Shown here: piece after piece, positions 23,650 to 32,551 of the stretch
Numbering within the stretch: position 1 is the stretch's first letter
How the letters are laid out: every line of letters starts with the position of its first letter
Source of the DNA: JAKQHY01 sp034429475
Lineage (GTDB): Bacteria > Chloroflexota > Anaerolineae > B4-G1 > SLSP01
DNA: 42,824 bases
Reading direction: 5' to 3'
Assembly (NCBI GenBank): GCA_034429475.1
Contig: DAOUGD010000243.1
Span: 1 to 42,824, forward strand
Notes under the pieces: model-generated
The model's database searches: none
What the model saw: only the letters and a program-made list of their open reading frames with translations
Told to the model about the DNA's origin: nothing
Position numbers and translations under genes: made by a program

Positions 23650-25464
23650 ATGAGTGAAACTAATTCGTCCTTACCCCATTGGGATATGAGCGCCGTCTAT
23701 CCCGGTCTGGATTCGGCGGAATTTCTGGACAGTTTGGCCCAGAATCAGGCGGATATTGCTGCATTGCAGCACTTGTGGGACGCGCATGGCATCATGGTGC
23801 GGCAAACGGCGCCGGCGGTAGATGCGGAATTGGCGACGCTTTTCGAGACGGCGCTGGCACAGCTCAATCAAGTGTTGGAGTACACCCACACCTTGTACGC
23901 CTACGTGATGGGCTTTGTCGCCACCGATTCGCGCAACGTCGTCGCTCAGGCGCGCCAAAGCGAACTCCAGCTCCAAACTGTGCAACTGGATCAACTGCAA
24001 ACCCGGCTGACGGCCTGGTTGGGCGCGTTGGATGTGGAAGCCCTCATCGCGCGATCGGCGATGGCGAAGGCGCACGCCTATGCTCTCCGCGAAGCCAAGA
24101 TCGCGGCGCAGCACTTGATGTCGCCGGAGGAAGAGGCGCTGGCGACCGAGTTAAATCTGACCGGCGGCAGGGCGTGGGCTACGCTCTACAACAACTTCAG
24201 CTCCCAAATCACTGCCGACGTTGTCATCGGGGACGAAGTGCAGCGGCTACCTCTCACCGCTATCCGTAACCTCGCCTTTGAGTCCGACCGCGATCTGCGG
24301 CGGCGCGCTTACGTCGCCGAACTGTCGGCCTGGGAGACCCACGCGTTGCCCATCGCCGCCGCCCTCAACAGCATCAAAGGGCAGATGAACGTTCTGAGCC
24401 GCCGGCGCAACTGGCAGACGCCGTTGGATGTCGCGCTGTTCCAGAATCACATAGACCGGGAAACTCTGGAGGTGATGTTGACCACGGCGCAGTCGTTCTT
24501 CCCGGACTTTCGCCGTTATTTGAAGGTCAAAGCCCGCGCCCTGGGATTGGACACGCTGACGTGGTATGATTTGTTCGCGCCGGTGGGGGCGAACTCGCAG
24601 GAGTGGACGTTTTCCACTTCGCAGGATTTCATCATCCGCGAGTTTCACACTTTCTCGCCGCGCCTGGGCGGTCTGGCCGAGCAGGCTTTCCGTGAGCAGT
24701 GGATTGACGCCGAGCCGCGCGACGGCAAGCGCGGCGGCGCATTTTGCGCCTGGGTGCGCGGGGGTGAATCCCGCATCCTGGCGAACTTCAAGGCTAATTA
24801 TGGCGGGATGAGCACCCTGGCCCACGAATTGGGACACGCTTATCACAATCTGGCGCGCGTCGGTTGCACCTACATCCAGCGCCAGACGCCGATGACGCTG
24901 GCCGAAACCGCCAGCAACTTCTGCGAGATCATCGTGCGCGAGGCTGCGCTCAAACTGGCCCCGCCCGATGAACAACTCGCCATCCTGGAAGCCTCACTCC
25001 AGGATGCTACGCAGGTCATTGTGGACATCACCAGTCGTTATCTCTTCGAGACCGAGGTGTTTGCCCGCCGGCAGCGCCGCGAACTCGCCGTCGCCGAATT
25101 TAACGCGATGATGCTCGACAGCCAGCGGGCTACTTATGGCGACGGCCTGGACCCGGAGTACCTGCATCCGTACATGTGGGCCGTCAAATCCCATTACTAT
25201 GGCAGCATCTTCTATAACTTCCCGTATATGTTTGGCCTGCTCTTCAGCCTGGGACTTTTCGCGCGCTATCGGGAAGCGCCGGGGGGTTTCCTGGCGCGCT
25301 ACGACGATCTGTTGAGCGCGACCGGCATGGATGACGCCGCCACCCTCGCGGTGCGCTTTGGCATGGACGTGCGCCGCCCTGAATTTTGGGAGAAGAGCCT
25401 GCAAGAGATTGTCAAAGACATTGACCGTTTTGAACAACGCGTGACCGAGACCCACTCAAAATAG
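23650..25464 (+). CDS. M3 family oligoendopeptidase (PepF-like)
   Basis: A 604-residue zinc peptidase. HELGH at residues 392-396 carries the HExxH zinc site with catalytic E393, and E419 in ETASNF is the third ligand. The GSIFYNFPYMFGLLFSLGLF stretch near the C-terminus forms the substrate tunnel in PepF. It degrades short peptides in the cytoplasm; no signal peptide is present. Two ATGs six bases apart (23644, 23650) are possible; AGGAAG is better spaced for 23650. It appears monocistronic. Confidence 0.94.
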   Translation: MSETNSSLPHWDMSAVYPGLDSAEFLDSLAQNQADIAALQHLWDAHGIMVRQTAPAVDAELATLFETALAQLNQVLEYTHTLYAYVMGFVATDSRNVVAQARQSELQLQTVQLDQLQTRLTAWLGALDVEALIARSAMAKAHAYALREAKIAAQHLMSPEEEALATELNLTGGRAWATLYNNFSSQITADVVIGDEVQRLPLTAIRNLAFESDRDLRRRAYVAELSAWETHALPIAAALNSIKGQMNVLSRRRNWQTPLDVALFQNHIDRETLEVMLTTAQSFFPDFRRYLKVKARALGLDTLTWYDLFAPVGANSQEWTFSTSQDFIIREFHTFSPRLGGLAEQAFREQWIDAEPRDGKRGGAFCAWVRGGESRILANFKANYGGMSTLAHELGHAYHNLARVGCTYIQRQTPMTLAETASNFCEIIVREAALKLAPPDEQLAILEASLQDATQVIVDITSRYLFETEVFARRQRRELAVAEFNAMMLDSQRATYGDGLDPEYLHPYMWAVKSHYYGSIFYNFPYMFGLLFSLGLFARYREAPGGFLARYDDLLSATGMDDAATLAVRFGMDVRRPEFWEKSLQEIVKDIDRFEQRVTETHSK

Positions 25465-25482
25465 ATCATTCGGAATGACGTG

Positions 25483-25491
25483 TGGTATAAT
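25483..25491 (+). promoter_or_regulatory. Extended -10 promoter ahead of the YchF-like gene
   Basis: TGG-TATAAT at 25483-25491, with no good -35, about 90 bases before the start codon at 25582. Confidence 0.5.
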
Positions 25492-25581
25492 TTCTGTATA
25501 AATCACTGATTGTTACTGCATCCTCCGTGAAATCACACCTCGCCTCTAAGGTAACTTCCCGGAGGACGAAAGGAGCGCCCT

Positions 25582-26664
25582 ATGGAGCTAGGTATCATTG
25601 GCCTGCCCACCAGTGGTAAGACCACCGTATTCAATGCCCTGACCAAAGCTGACCGCCCCACCACGACTGCCTCCACCGGCAAATTGGAGCTGTTCAGCAT
25701 GGTCGTGGATGTCCCGGATGCGCGGGTGGACATCCTCAGCGAGATGTATCATCCCCGCAAAACCATCTACGCCAAAGTGACCTACGTGGACATTGCCGGG
25801 CTGGATCAGGACCTCGGCAAGAAGGGCTTGGGCGGCGAACTGCGCAACAAAATCGCGCCGATGGATGCGTTTGTCCACGTGGTGCGCGCGTTTGAAGACC
25901 CGCAAGTCCCACATCTCCTGGGCAGCGTCAATCCGCAGCGCGACCTGGATACGTTGGACAACGAATTCATCCTGGCCGATATGATGACCGTCGAGAACCG
26001 GCTTCAGCGGATTGCCGAGGGCCTGCACAAGGGCGCACGCGGCCCGGAGCGCCAGACGCTCCAGGACAGCCAGGTGCTGTTTGAACGACTGCGCGACGCT
26101 CTCGATGCGGGGACGCCGCTGCGCGACCTCGGCCTGTCTGCCGAAGAGAAAGCCGGCCTGAGTGGTTACAGCCTGCTGAGTCTCAAGCCCGTGTTGGTGC
26201 TGCTCAACACCGGCGAAACGCCGCTTCAGCCGGAAAAGGTGATCACGTACTCTCACGCCGACTCTGTGATGCTGACGATCCAGGGAAAATTGGAAATGGA
26301 AATGAGCCAGTTGGACCCGGACGAGGCGCAGATGTTCATGGAGGAATTTGGCATCAAAGAACTGGCGGCCAGCCGCGTCATCCAGGCTTCGTACCAACTG
26401 GTCAATCTCCAATCTTTTTTCACGGTGGGGGAAGACGAGGTGCGCGCGTGGAACATCCCCGTCGGCGCGACGGCCCTGGAAGCCGCCGGCGCCATTCACT
26501 CCGACCTGGCGCGGGGCTTCATCCGGGCCGAGGTTATCGCCTACCGCGACCTCATCGAGGCCGGCACCATGGCGGCGGCGCGCAAAGTCGGCAAGCTCCA
26601 GTTGGAAGGCAAAGAGTACATTGTCAAGGATGGGGACATTGTCCACATTCGTTTCTCCGTGTAA
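25582..26664 (+). CDS. ychF: YchF/OLA1-type NTPase of the Obg family
   Basis: A 360-residue Obg-related P-loop protein. Walker A GLPTSGKTT at 7-15, switch DIAGLDQDLGKKGLG (about 69-83), and NTGE near residue 210 in place of the GTP-specific NKxD, as in YchF, which prefers ATP. A helical insert (about 125-195) and a C-terminal TGS domain (about 275-358) complete the family layout. YchF binds ribosomes and modulates stress responses. GGAG lies 8 bases before the ATG. The histidine kinase starts 18 bases after the stop, so they may be co-transcribed. Confidence 0.93.
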   Translation: MELGIIGLPTSGKTTVFNALTKADRPTTTASTGKLELFSMVVDVPDARVDILSEMYHPRKTIYAKVTYVDIAGLDQDLGKKGLGGELRNKIAPMDAFVHVVRAFEDPQVPHLLGSVNPQRDLDTLDNEFILADMMTVENRLQRIAEGLHKGARGPERQTLQDSQVLFERLRDALDAGTPLRDLGLSAEEKAGLSGYSLLSLKPVLVLLNTGETPLQPEKVITYSHADSVMLTIQGKLEMEMSQLDPDEAQMFMEEFGIKELAASRVIQASYQLVNLQSFFTVGEDEVRAWNIPVGATALEAAGAIHSDLARGFIRAEVIAYRDLIEAGTMAAARKVGKLQLEGKEYIVKDGDIVHIRFSV

Positions 26665-26682
26665 AGACGACCGGGAGTCACG

Positions 26683-28467
26683 ATGAACGATTCCGAATTT
26701 AAAATCGAATGGTTGTTTGTCAGCCTGCGCTGGTTTTTCTTGCTGGCTGTGGCGGCGGTCATTGGCATTGACGTCATCCTCAACAACAAATCGTTCCCTA
26801 TCGTCGTGCTGATCCTGCTGGCGATCAGCGGGGTTGCCAACATGATGACCTTGATCGCTCTGTTGCAAAATTCGCTAGGGAAGAGCGCGCGCACGTTGAT
26901 GCTGCTCCTGGACGTTGCGCAAACGCTAGGGTTCGTCGCGGCGTCGGGCGGCGCGCAAAGCCCGCTGCTCTTCGTCTCCATCATCCCCATCAGCACGGCT
27001 GCGATGCGTATGTCTCTTTTGCCCAGCCTCGCTATCGTGGTCGTCGTCGTCGGCGGTTACTGGGCGATTGCCTGGCGTCAGGCGCATCTCTCGTTCTCCA
27101 TGCCGCTTCCCGAGCTGTTTTCGACGGCTTTCCCCTACTTTACCAACGGCTTGATCTTGTTGGTTGCCGGGGGGGCCGTCGCCCAAATCAGCACCCGCCT
27201 CAAGCAAACCCTGGCGGCTGACCGGGAGCGCCGCGATCGGGAATCGGCGGCCGCGGTCGAGACAGCGCACCAGAAGGCGCGCCTCATCTTTGAGTTAGCC
27301 AGCACCCTCAGCGCGACCCTCAACTATGAGCGGGTGTTGGAGGCGGCCTTGGACGTCAGCAACGCCGGTCTGCGCGAGTTTTACACGACGGCCAAAGATC
27401 GCGAGGTCACGCAGGTCGGGATGATCCTTTTGTTCAGTATGGATCAGAGCCTGTACATCGCCAAGTCGCGTAGCATTTCCACCCAAGACGAACGTAAGCG
27501 GTTTCCGGGGCAACGCGGTGTCCTGTCCGTGGCGATTGAAAAAGCCGAGCCGGTGATCACCGACGACCCTGGCGCCGATCCCGAACTGTCGCAAATTTCG
27601 GCGCTGCACTATTGCCGCCAGGGCATCGTCGTCCCACTACGGGCCGGATTTGAGAGCTACGGGCTGTTGGTGTTGGGTAGCCCGGAACCGGACATTTACT
27701 CTCCCGATTTCCAGGATTTGCTGGTTGCCATCTGCAATCAGGCAGTGATGGCGCTGCAAAACGCCAGCCTCTATCAGAACTTGATGGATGAGAAAGAGCG
27801 GCTGGTGTCGGTGGAAGAGGATGCCCGCAAGAAGTTGGCCCGCAATCTCCACGACGGGCCGACGCAGACCATCGCCGCCATTGCCATGCGCCTCAACTAC
27901 ATTCGGATGCTGGTGCCGCGCGATCCGACCAAGTCCATCGAAGAACTCGAACAACTGGAAGATTTGGCGCGCAAGACCACCAAAGAAATTCGCCAGATGC
28001 TTTTCACCCTGCGCCCCTTGATCCTGGAAAGCCAGGGATTGATTCCCGCGTTGGAGCAGCTTAAACAGAAAATCGCTGAGACCGACGCCTTGCCGATTCA
28101 TTTAGAACTGGATAAGGAAGCCGGCTCCCTGTTGAGCCAGGAAGCGCAGGGCGCTATCTTCTACATCATTGACGAAGCCACCACCAATGTGCGCAAGCAC
28201 TCCCAGGCCAAAAACCTCTGGATTCGACTGTACCGCAAGGGGACGAATATCCTGGCCGAGATTGAGGACGATGGTAAAGGGTTTGACGTGGCCGCCGTCG
28301 AGGCCAGCTATGCGACGCGCGGCAGCCTGGGGATGATGAACCTGTACGAGCGCGCGATGCTCGTCAAGGGCAAAACCGTGATCAAATCTGCCAAGGGACA
28401 GGGCACGAAGATTACGGTAACGATTCCCGGTCCGGCCGCCGACACGCCGCTGCCGCCGCCCCGTTAG
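26683..28467 (+). CDS. NarL-type sensor histidine kinase with 6TM and GAF domains
   Basis: A 594-residue membrane sensor. About six hydrophobic segments (15-160) are followed by a coiled coil (about 165-215), a GAF-like domain (about 215-370), the HisKA_3 dimerisation helix with RNLHDGPTQTIAAI (phosphorylated H390), and a HATPase_c domain (about 480-585) with DEATTNVRKHS (N-box) and EDDGKGF (G-box). It should phosphorylate a NarL/LuxR-type regulator, but none is nearby; a stand-alone receiver is at 13220. The signal is unknown; GAF domains bind small molecules or haem. The next gene starts at the last base of its stop. Confidence 0.93.
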   Translation: MNDSEFKIEWLFVSLRWFFLLAVAAVIGIDVILNNKSFPIVVLILLAISGVANMMTLIALLQNSLGKSARTLMLLLDVAQTLGFVAASGGAQSPLLFVSIIPISTAAMRMSLLPSLAIVVVVVGGYWAIAWRQAHLSFSMPLPELFSTAFPYFTNGLILLVAGGAVAQISTRLKQTLAADRERRDRESAAAVETAHQKARLIFELASTLSATLNYERVLEAALDVSNAGLREFYTTAKDREVTQVGMILLFSMDQSLYIAKSRSISTQDERKRFPGQRGVLSVAIEKAEPVITDDPGADPELSQISALHYCRQGIVVPLRAGFESYGLLVLGSPEPDIYSPDFQDLLVAICNQAVMALQNASLYQNLMDEKERLVSVEEDARKKLARNLHDGPTQTIAAIAMRLNYIRMLVPRDPTKSIEELEQLEDLARKTTKEIRQMLFTLRPLILESQGLIPALEQLKQKIAETDALPIHLELDKEAGSLLSQEAQGAIFYIIDEATTNVRKHSQAKNLWIRLYRKGTNILAEIEDDGKGFDVAAVEASYATRGSLGMMNLYERAMLVKGKTVIKSAKGQGTKITVTIPGPAADTPLPPPR

Positions 28468-29180
28468 TGAACACCGACAATGCGCTGCTTGAGCGCTGGC
28501 TCTGGCTGATCCTCTCGCTGGGGACCGCGCTCGTTGTCATCAGTGCGCGGCTGATGGCGGAGACCCTCGGCAAGCGGAATCCCTCTGCCGCGCAGTTCCT
28601 CACCCTGTTCGAGGCGCCCTGGCTCGTTCATCCCCTGCGCCTGCTGTATGCCATCGGCTTTCCGGCAATCGCCCTGCTCTGGCGCGGCGTGCTCTCCGAG
28701 CGCGGGCTGGGCCTGAAGCCGCTCTCTTGGGCCGCGCTCCAGACTCAGTGGGGAATGTGGGCCGGAGACGTGGGCTGGGGGGTATTGATTGCAGTCGGCC
28801 TCTGGCTGATTTTCACCCTGGGCGAATGGCAATCTCGTCAGACCGGCGCGCAGTGCTTGCCTCGCCGCCATCAGTTCGGCGTCGCGCTGCGTGAGGCAGT
28901 GTATCATCAAGTGCATTGGGCCTTCTACCGCGAGCCGTTTGTCTTGCTATGGGGGCTTTCACTGGGAACGTGGGCCGGGCTACTGCCGGTCGCGCTGGAG
29001 GCGCTCATCAACCCCGCGCGGTGGAGCGATTGGCAATCCCCGGCGCGCGGCCGCAATCTGCTGGTGCGCGTGGGGTTAGCCGTCGCCAGCGCGATGCTTT
29101 ACTTGCAAACACAAAACCTTTGGGTGGCGCTTCTCGCCGACACTGCCGTCGGTTGGGCGCTGGGGCGCTCTATCGAATAA
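28467..29180 (+). CDS. Multi-pass membrane protein, unknown (possibly CPBP-related)
   Basis: A 237-residue hydrophobic protein with about six to seven membrane segments. The GTG start shares one base with the stop of the kinase gene (TAGTG), so translation is coupled and a functional link to the sensor is likely. Layout resembles CPBP-type (Abi) membrane proteases, and REAVYHQVHWAFYREP holds Glu, Arg and His residues in a plausible place, but the canonical EExxxR motif is absent, so I do not assign protease function. A strong terminator follows, closing the ychF-kinase-membrane protein unit. Confidence 0.75.
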   Translation: MNTDNALLERWLWLILSLGTALVVISARLMAETLGKRNPSAAQFLTLFEAPWLVHPLRLLYAIGFPAIALLWRGVLSERGLGLKPLSWAALQTQWGMWAGDVGWGVLIAVGLWLIFTLGEWQSRQTGAQCLPRRHQFGVALREAVYHQVHWAFYREPFVLLWGLSLGTWAGLLPVALEALINPARWSDWQSPARGRNLLVRVGLAVASAMLYLQTQNLWVALLADTAVGWALGRSIE

Positions 29181-29181
29181 C

Positions 29182-29216
29182 AAAAATCGGGTTTCCGGTA
29201 GGAAACCCGATTTTTT
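29182..29216. terminator. Intrinsic terminator
   Basis: A perfect 15-bp stem AAAAATCGGGTTTCC/GGAAACCCGATTTTT with loop GGTA and a T-run. Confidence 0.94.
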
Positions 29217-29233
29217 CCCCATACTCGGGGTTC

Positions 29234-29280
29234 GTAGTAACCACTTCAGTGGTTCTTTTAACGACTAAAGTCGTTACTAC
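29234..29280. repeat. Cloverleaf-like palindromic repeat
   Basis: Outer arms GTAGTAAC/GTTACTAC (29234-29241, 29273-29280) enclose two hairpins: AACCACT-TC-AGTGGTT (29239-29254) and AACGACT-AA-AGTCGTT (29260-29275). It lies between convergent genes. Confidence 0.8.
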
Positions 29281-29285
29281 AAGCC

Positions 29286-30209
29286 TTATGGTTTCAACGC
29301 GGCGATCACCACGATCCGGTGGCTGTCAATCCCATACGGATAACATGAAATCAGCGTCAACACGGGCGTGCTGGTGGGCGCCATCACCCCCACTTCCTCT
29401 TCCGTAATGATGCGGGTTTGTTCTACCACATAGCGGTATTTTTGCGCCTGTGTGTGGACGAAGATTTCATCCCCCACTTTCATGTCCGGCAGATACCGGA
29501 AAATCTCCCCGTAAATGTCGTTGTGCGCTGAAATCACGCAGTTGCCGCGCTCACCGGGATTCGCCGTGCCGATGCGATGCGCTGCGCCCTTCTTCAGGGA
29601 TTCCCAATCATCGCCCTCCACCACCGGCGCGTCCACGTTGATGGAAGGGATGACGATGCGCTGCGCCTGCTCCGGGCCGGGGGTGGGCACTGGCAGCGGC
29701 GTGATTGCCGCGACGAGGGTGCGCAGATGCGCGGGAATCGGCGCCGGCTCCGAATTGCGCTGGGCGTCCGGCGGCGTGTGACCGCCGGGCAGCACGGCGG
29801 CTTGAATCAACGGGGTCGGCGCCGGCGTCGGCTGGGTCATAGCGACGCGGCTGTCTTCGTTGAGGGTGCGCATGCTGGCAAACAGGCGCAGCGCCAGGAG
29901 GATAAAGCCCAACAGGGCCGCCATCTCGATCAAAAGCAGGAATTTGTTCCACACCCAGCCCCACTGGATGGGACGGCGCGCGCGCTTGCCCGGCGTTTCG
30001 ATCACGGCGCTGTAGCGATTGTCCGCGTTGAGCGTCGGGCGCACCCACTGGGACGCGGGATCCATCACCGGCGGCGGCGCTTCACGCAGGGGGTCTGTCG
30101 GGCTGGATTTGCGGGGCAGCCGCTTGAGGCGTTCCTGCCGCCGGCGCACCCGCAGGATTTCTTCCAGTTCCTCGAGGGTCAGTTCGTCTACCGTGCGGCG
30201 ATCTTTCAC
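29286..30209 (-). CDS. Sortase family protein
   Basis: A 307-residue membrane-anchored sortase. A charged cytoplasmic N-terminus (about 1-85, with VDELTLEELEEILR) precedes a membrane helix at about 95-117, a Pro/Thr-rich linker, then the sortase beta-barrel: IPSINVDAPVVEG, the catalytic His in VISAHND, the Cys in TLISCYPYG and the Arg in SHRIVV. Sortases attach proteins to the cell surface or pili. The GTG at 30209 overlaps the stop of the methyltransferase gene (GTGA); the frame extends further upstream but only mirrors that gene. Substrates with an LPxTG-like tail are not in the window. Confidence 0.9.
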   Translation of the reverse strand: MKDRRTVDELTLEELEEILRVRRRQERLKRLPRKSSPTDPLREAPPPVMDPASQWVRPTLNADNRYSAVIETPGKRARRPIQWGWVWNKFLLLIEMAALLGFILLALRLFASMRTLNEDSRVAMTQPTPAPTPLIQAAVLPGGHTPPDAQRNSEPAPIPAHLRTLVAAITPLPVPTPGPEQAQRIVIPSINVDAPVVEGDDWESLKKGAAHRIGTANPGERGNCVISAHNDIYGEIFRYLPDMKVGDEIFVHTQAQKYRYVVEQTRIITEEEVGVMAPTSTPVLTLISCYPYGIDSHRIVVIAALKP

Positions 30210-31006
30210 TTCTCCCCTACGGCAAAGACTTCGCGCTCGAAGAACCAACTGAACGGCGGCAGGGTGAACAGCACCCAGCGCGCCAGCTTGAAGGCCAGAT
30301 TTTCCCGGCGATGTTGCGGGGGCGTGCTCAACCAGGCTTTGACGCCATGGAATCCCGCGCGGCGCACCACACGCCACAGACTGAGTTGGGATTGCTCGTT
30401 CACGTGAACGTGCAGGTTTTCGGGGATGATGGCGCGGGGGTCTTTGGGGTAACGCGCGCCTTGCCCCATCAAGCAACGCACCCAGCGCACGACCGGGTAG
30501 GCGTACCGGTCGTACCAGACGTTAGGCGCGGTATGAATTACGATCCGCCCGCCGGGCTTGAGCACGCGCCACACCTCGGTCAGCGCCGACGCCAGTTCCG
30601 GTGGATAGAGGTGCTCGACGATGTCCAGCAGCAGGATGCGGTCAAAGAAATTGTCCGGGAAGGGCAGATACAGCGCCGACGCCTGATAGACGCCCACCGG
30701 ATGGCCCTGCGCCGTCTGCTGCGCCGCGACGTGGCCCGAAAGTTGCACAGCCGCGGCGGCGTAATCAATCCCGTAAGCGCGCGCGCCCAGCTCCGTCGTG
30801 TGCCGCAGAATTTCACCGCGCCCACAGCCCACGTCCAGCACCCGCATCCCCGGCGCAATGCCGGCCACTGCCAGCGCCTCGGTCAAACGCTGCGAGAGAT
30901 ATTCGCCTTCGCTGGAGACAAATTCTTGATACCCCTCGCAGACGCTCAGGAAGTATTTTTCATCATAGAGAGCCGAAGAGACGGCGCCGGAAGATTGTTT
31001 ATTCAC
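30206..31006 (-). CDS. SAM-dependent methyltransferase (class I)
   Basis: A 266-residue enzyme with the SAM-binding motif VLDVGCGRGE (about 56-65), the acidic motif II (YGIDYAA) and the post-I region LLLDIVEHLYPPEL (about 125-138), then VLKPGGRIVIHTAPN (about 147-161). This is the common Methyltransf_11/UbiE fold. C-terminal hydrophobic residues (WVLFTLPPFSWFF) may contact the membrane. It sits in a surface-glycan cluster, so methylation of a glycan or lipid-linked sugar is likely but not shown. Start GTG at 31006, with AGGAG 7 bases upstream. Confidence 0.9.
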   Translation of the reverse strand: MNKQSSGAVSSALYDEKYFLSVCEGYQEFVSSEGEYLSQRLTEALAVAGIAPGMRVLDVGCGRGEILRHTTELGARAYGIDYAAAAVQLSGHVAAQQTAQGHPVGVYQASALYLPFPDNFFDRILLLDIVEHLYPPELASALTEVWRVLKPGGRIVIHTAPNVWYDRYAYPVVRWVRCLMGQGARYPKDPRAIIPENLHVHVNEQSQLSLWRVVRRAGFHGVKAWLSTPPQHRRENLAFKLARWVLFTLPPFSWFFEREVFAVGEK

Positions 31007-31020
31007 CTACGAACTCCTAA

Positions 31021-31135
31021 AAGAGTAATGAGAAATGAGAAATGAGTAACTGTAAACAGACCTCGGGAAACTGGAAATTGGTAAGGGGGTTCTCTTTACT
31101 CATTTCTGATTCCTGATTTCCACTCACTGATTTCC
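31021..31135. repeat. AATGAGAAn-type inverted microrepeat
   Basis: AATGAGAAATGAGAAATGAG (31026-31045) faces TTTACTCATTTCTGATTCCT and related words (31095-31135), with a GGAAACTGGAAATTGG region between. It fills the gap between the methyltransferase and sugar transferase genes. Confidence 0.65.
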
Positions 31136-32551
31136 TTAATATGCATTGGGAGAATGAAGGAATTGCAGCACGGTGCGGATGATAATTTTGACATCCAGCC
31201 ATAACGACCAGTTCTCGATGTACCAGAGATCGTACTTGGTGCGCTCGGCGATGGACGTATCGCCCCGGTAGCCGTTGACCTGCGCCCAGCCGGTCAGCCC
31301 CGCTTTCTCGCGGTGGCGATCCATGTAGCGGGGGATGCTGCGGCGGAATTGCTCCACGTACACCGGACGCTCCGGGCGCGGCCCGACCAGGCTCATGTCG
31401 CCCAGGAGCACGTTGATGAACTGCGGGAATTCGTCAATGTTCGTCTTGCGCAGGAATGTGCCGATTTTCGTGCGGCGCGGATCGTTCTCCGTGGTCCAGC
31501 CCGGGCCGTTCTTCTCGGCGTCGGTCCGCATCGAGCGAAATTTCAGGACGGGGAAGGGTTTGGCGTCCAAGCCCATGCGCTCCTGCACGTAGAATACCGG
31601 CCCTGGCGATTCCAGTTTGATCGCCACGGCGATCACCATCATCAACGGCGAGAGCAGCACCAGCCCCACGAGGGCGCCGGCGATGTCCATCGCGCGCTTG
31701 GTCGTGCGCCGCCAGCCGGTCAACGCGATGTCGCGGACGGTGAGGATGGGTAACCCGCCCAGCTCGCTGATGCTGACCGGCCCGGCCATGATCTGGAACA
31801 GGTCAGGGTAAACCCGGATTGTCACGCGCCCGCGCTCGCACTCGGAGATCAGCCAGAGGAGGTCGGAGTGGGCCGTTTCTTCGGGCAGGGCGATAATCAC
31901 TTCATTGGCCTGCTGTTGCTGGATGATTGACCCCAAATGGGTAACGCTGCCCACCACCGGTGTGCCCAGCACGGAGTCGTCCTCCTGGTCTTGCGGGGCA
32001 ACCAACCCCACAACATCGTAGCCGAGTTCGGGCATCCACAAGAGCTTCTGCAAAATCATGCGCGCGATGTCGCCTAGGCCCACAATTAACACGCGCCGCC
32101 GTCCCCACCCCTGACGCACCCATTGTTTGCGCAGCCAATGGTTGAAGATCCGCCCCAACGTTACCAGCAAAATCGAGCCGCCCCACGCATAACCCACCAT
32201 CGCGCGCGAATAATGCTGCCCAATGACAAAATTGCGCAGGCTCAACGAAGCCACCGCAATCCCCATCAACGTCCCAATGGTGGCAGAAACCACAATGGCG
32301 TACAACTCGTCCACCCGCGACGCGCGCGCGAGGTTATAAAGCTGCGCAAAGAAGAAGACGCCGCACAAGGAGATGACGTGGATCGCTAACATGGGCAGAT
32401 ATTCGTTAAAAGGGCGCATCCCCTGAGCGGGATCAGGAAACGGCAGGAGCTGGCGCAGCCAATAGGCTGCACCAAAGGCCGCCGCCAACATCACCACGTC
32501 CACCGCCAGCATCCAGGTCACAAAAATTCGATGCGCGCGTTCCGCTTTCAT
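31136..32551 (-). CDS. Polyprenyl-phosphate sugar phosphotransferase (WbaP/EpsE-like)
   Basis: A 471-residue initiating glycosyl-1-phosphate transferase. Four membrane helices (about 10-125) are followed by a CoA-binding-like Rossmann domain (VLIVGLGDIARMIL, about 152-165), and the C-terminal bacterial sugar transferase domain (about 275-471): KRAMDIAGALVGLVLLSP, LKFRSMRTDAE, NIDEFPQFINVLLGDMSLVG, PRPERP and KAGLTGWAQVNGYRG. It loads the first sugar phosphate onto undecaprenyl phosphate at the membrane. ATG 32551 overlaps the GT2 stop (ATGA), so the frame's upstream extension is a shadow of that gene. Confidence 0.94.
   Translation of the reverse strand: MKAERAHRIFVTWMLAVDVVMLAAAFGAAYWLRQLLPFPDPAQGMRPFNEYLPMLAIHVISLCGVFFFAQLYNLARASRVDELYAIVVSATIGTLMGIAVASLSLRNFVIGQHYSRAMVGYAWGGSILLVTLGRIFNHWLRKQWVRQGWGRRRVLIVGLGDIARMILQKLLWMPELGYDVVGLVAPQDQEDDSVLGTPVVGSVTHLGSIIQQQQANEVIIALPEETAHSDLLWLISECERGRVTIRVYPDLFQIMAGPVSISELGGLPILTVRDIALTGWRRTTKRAMDIAGALVGLVLLSPLMMVIAVAIKLESPGPVFYVQERMGLDAKPFPVLKFRSMRTDAEKNGPGWTTENDPRRTKIGTFLRKTNIDEFPQFINVLLGDMSLVGPRPERPVYVEQFRRSIPRYMDRHREKAGLTGWAQVNGYRGDTSIAERTKYDLWYIENWSLWLDVKIIIRTVLQFLHSPNAY

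Noticed and set aside
25588..26868. A 426-codon open frame opposite ychF
   Set aside because: Antisense shadow; the plus strand has all YchF motifs, start and ribosome binding site.
28467..29180. CPBP intramembrane protease
   Set aside because: The membrane layout is similar but the EExxxR motif is missing, so protease function was not assigned.
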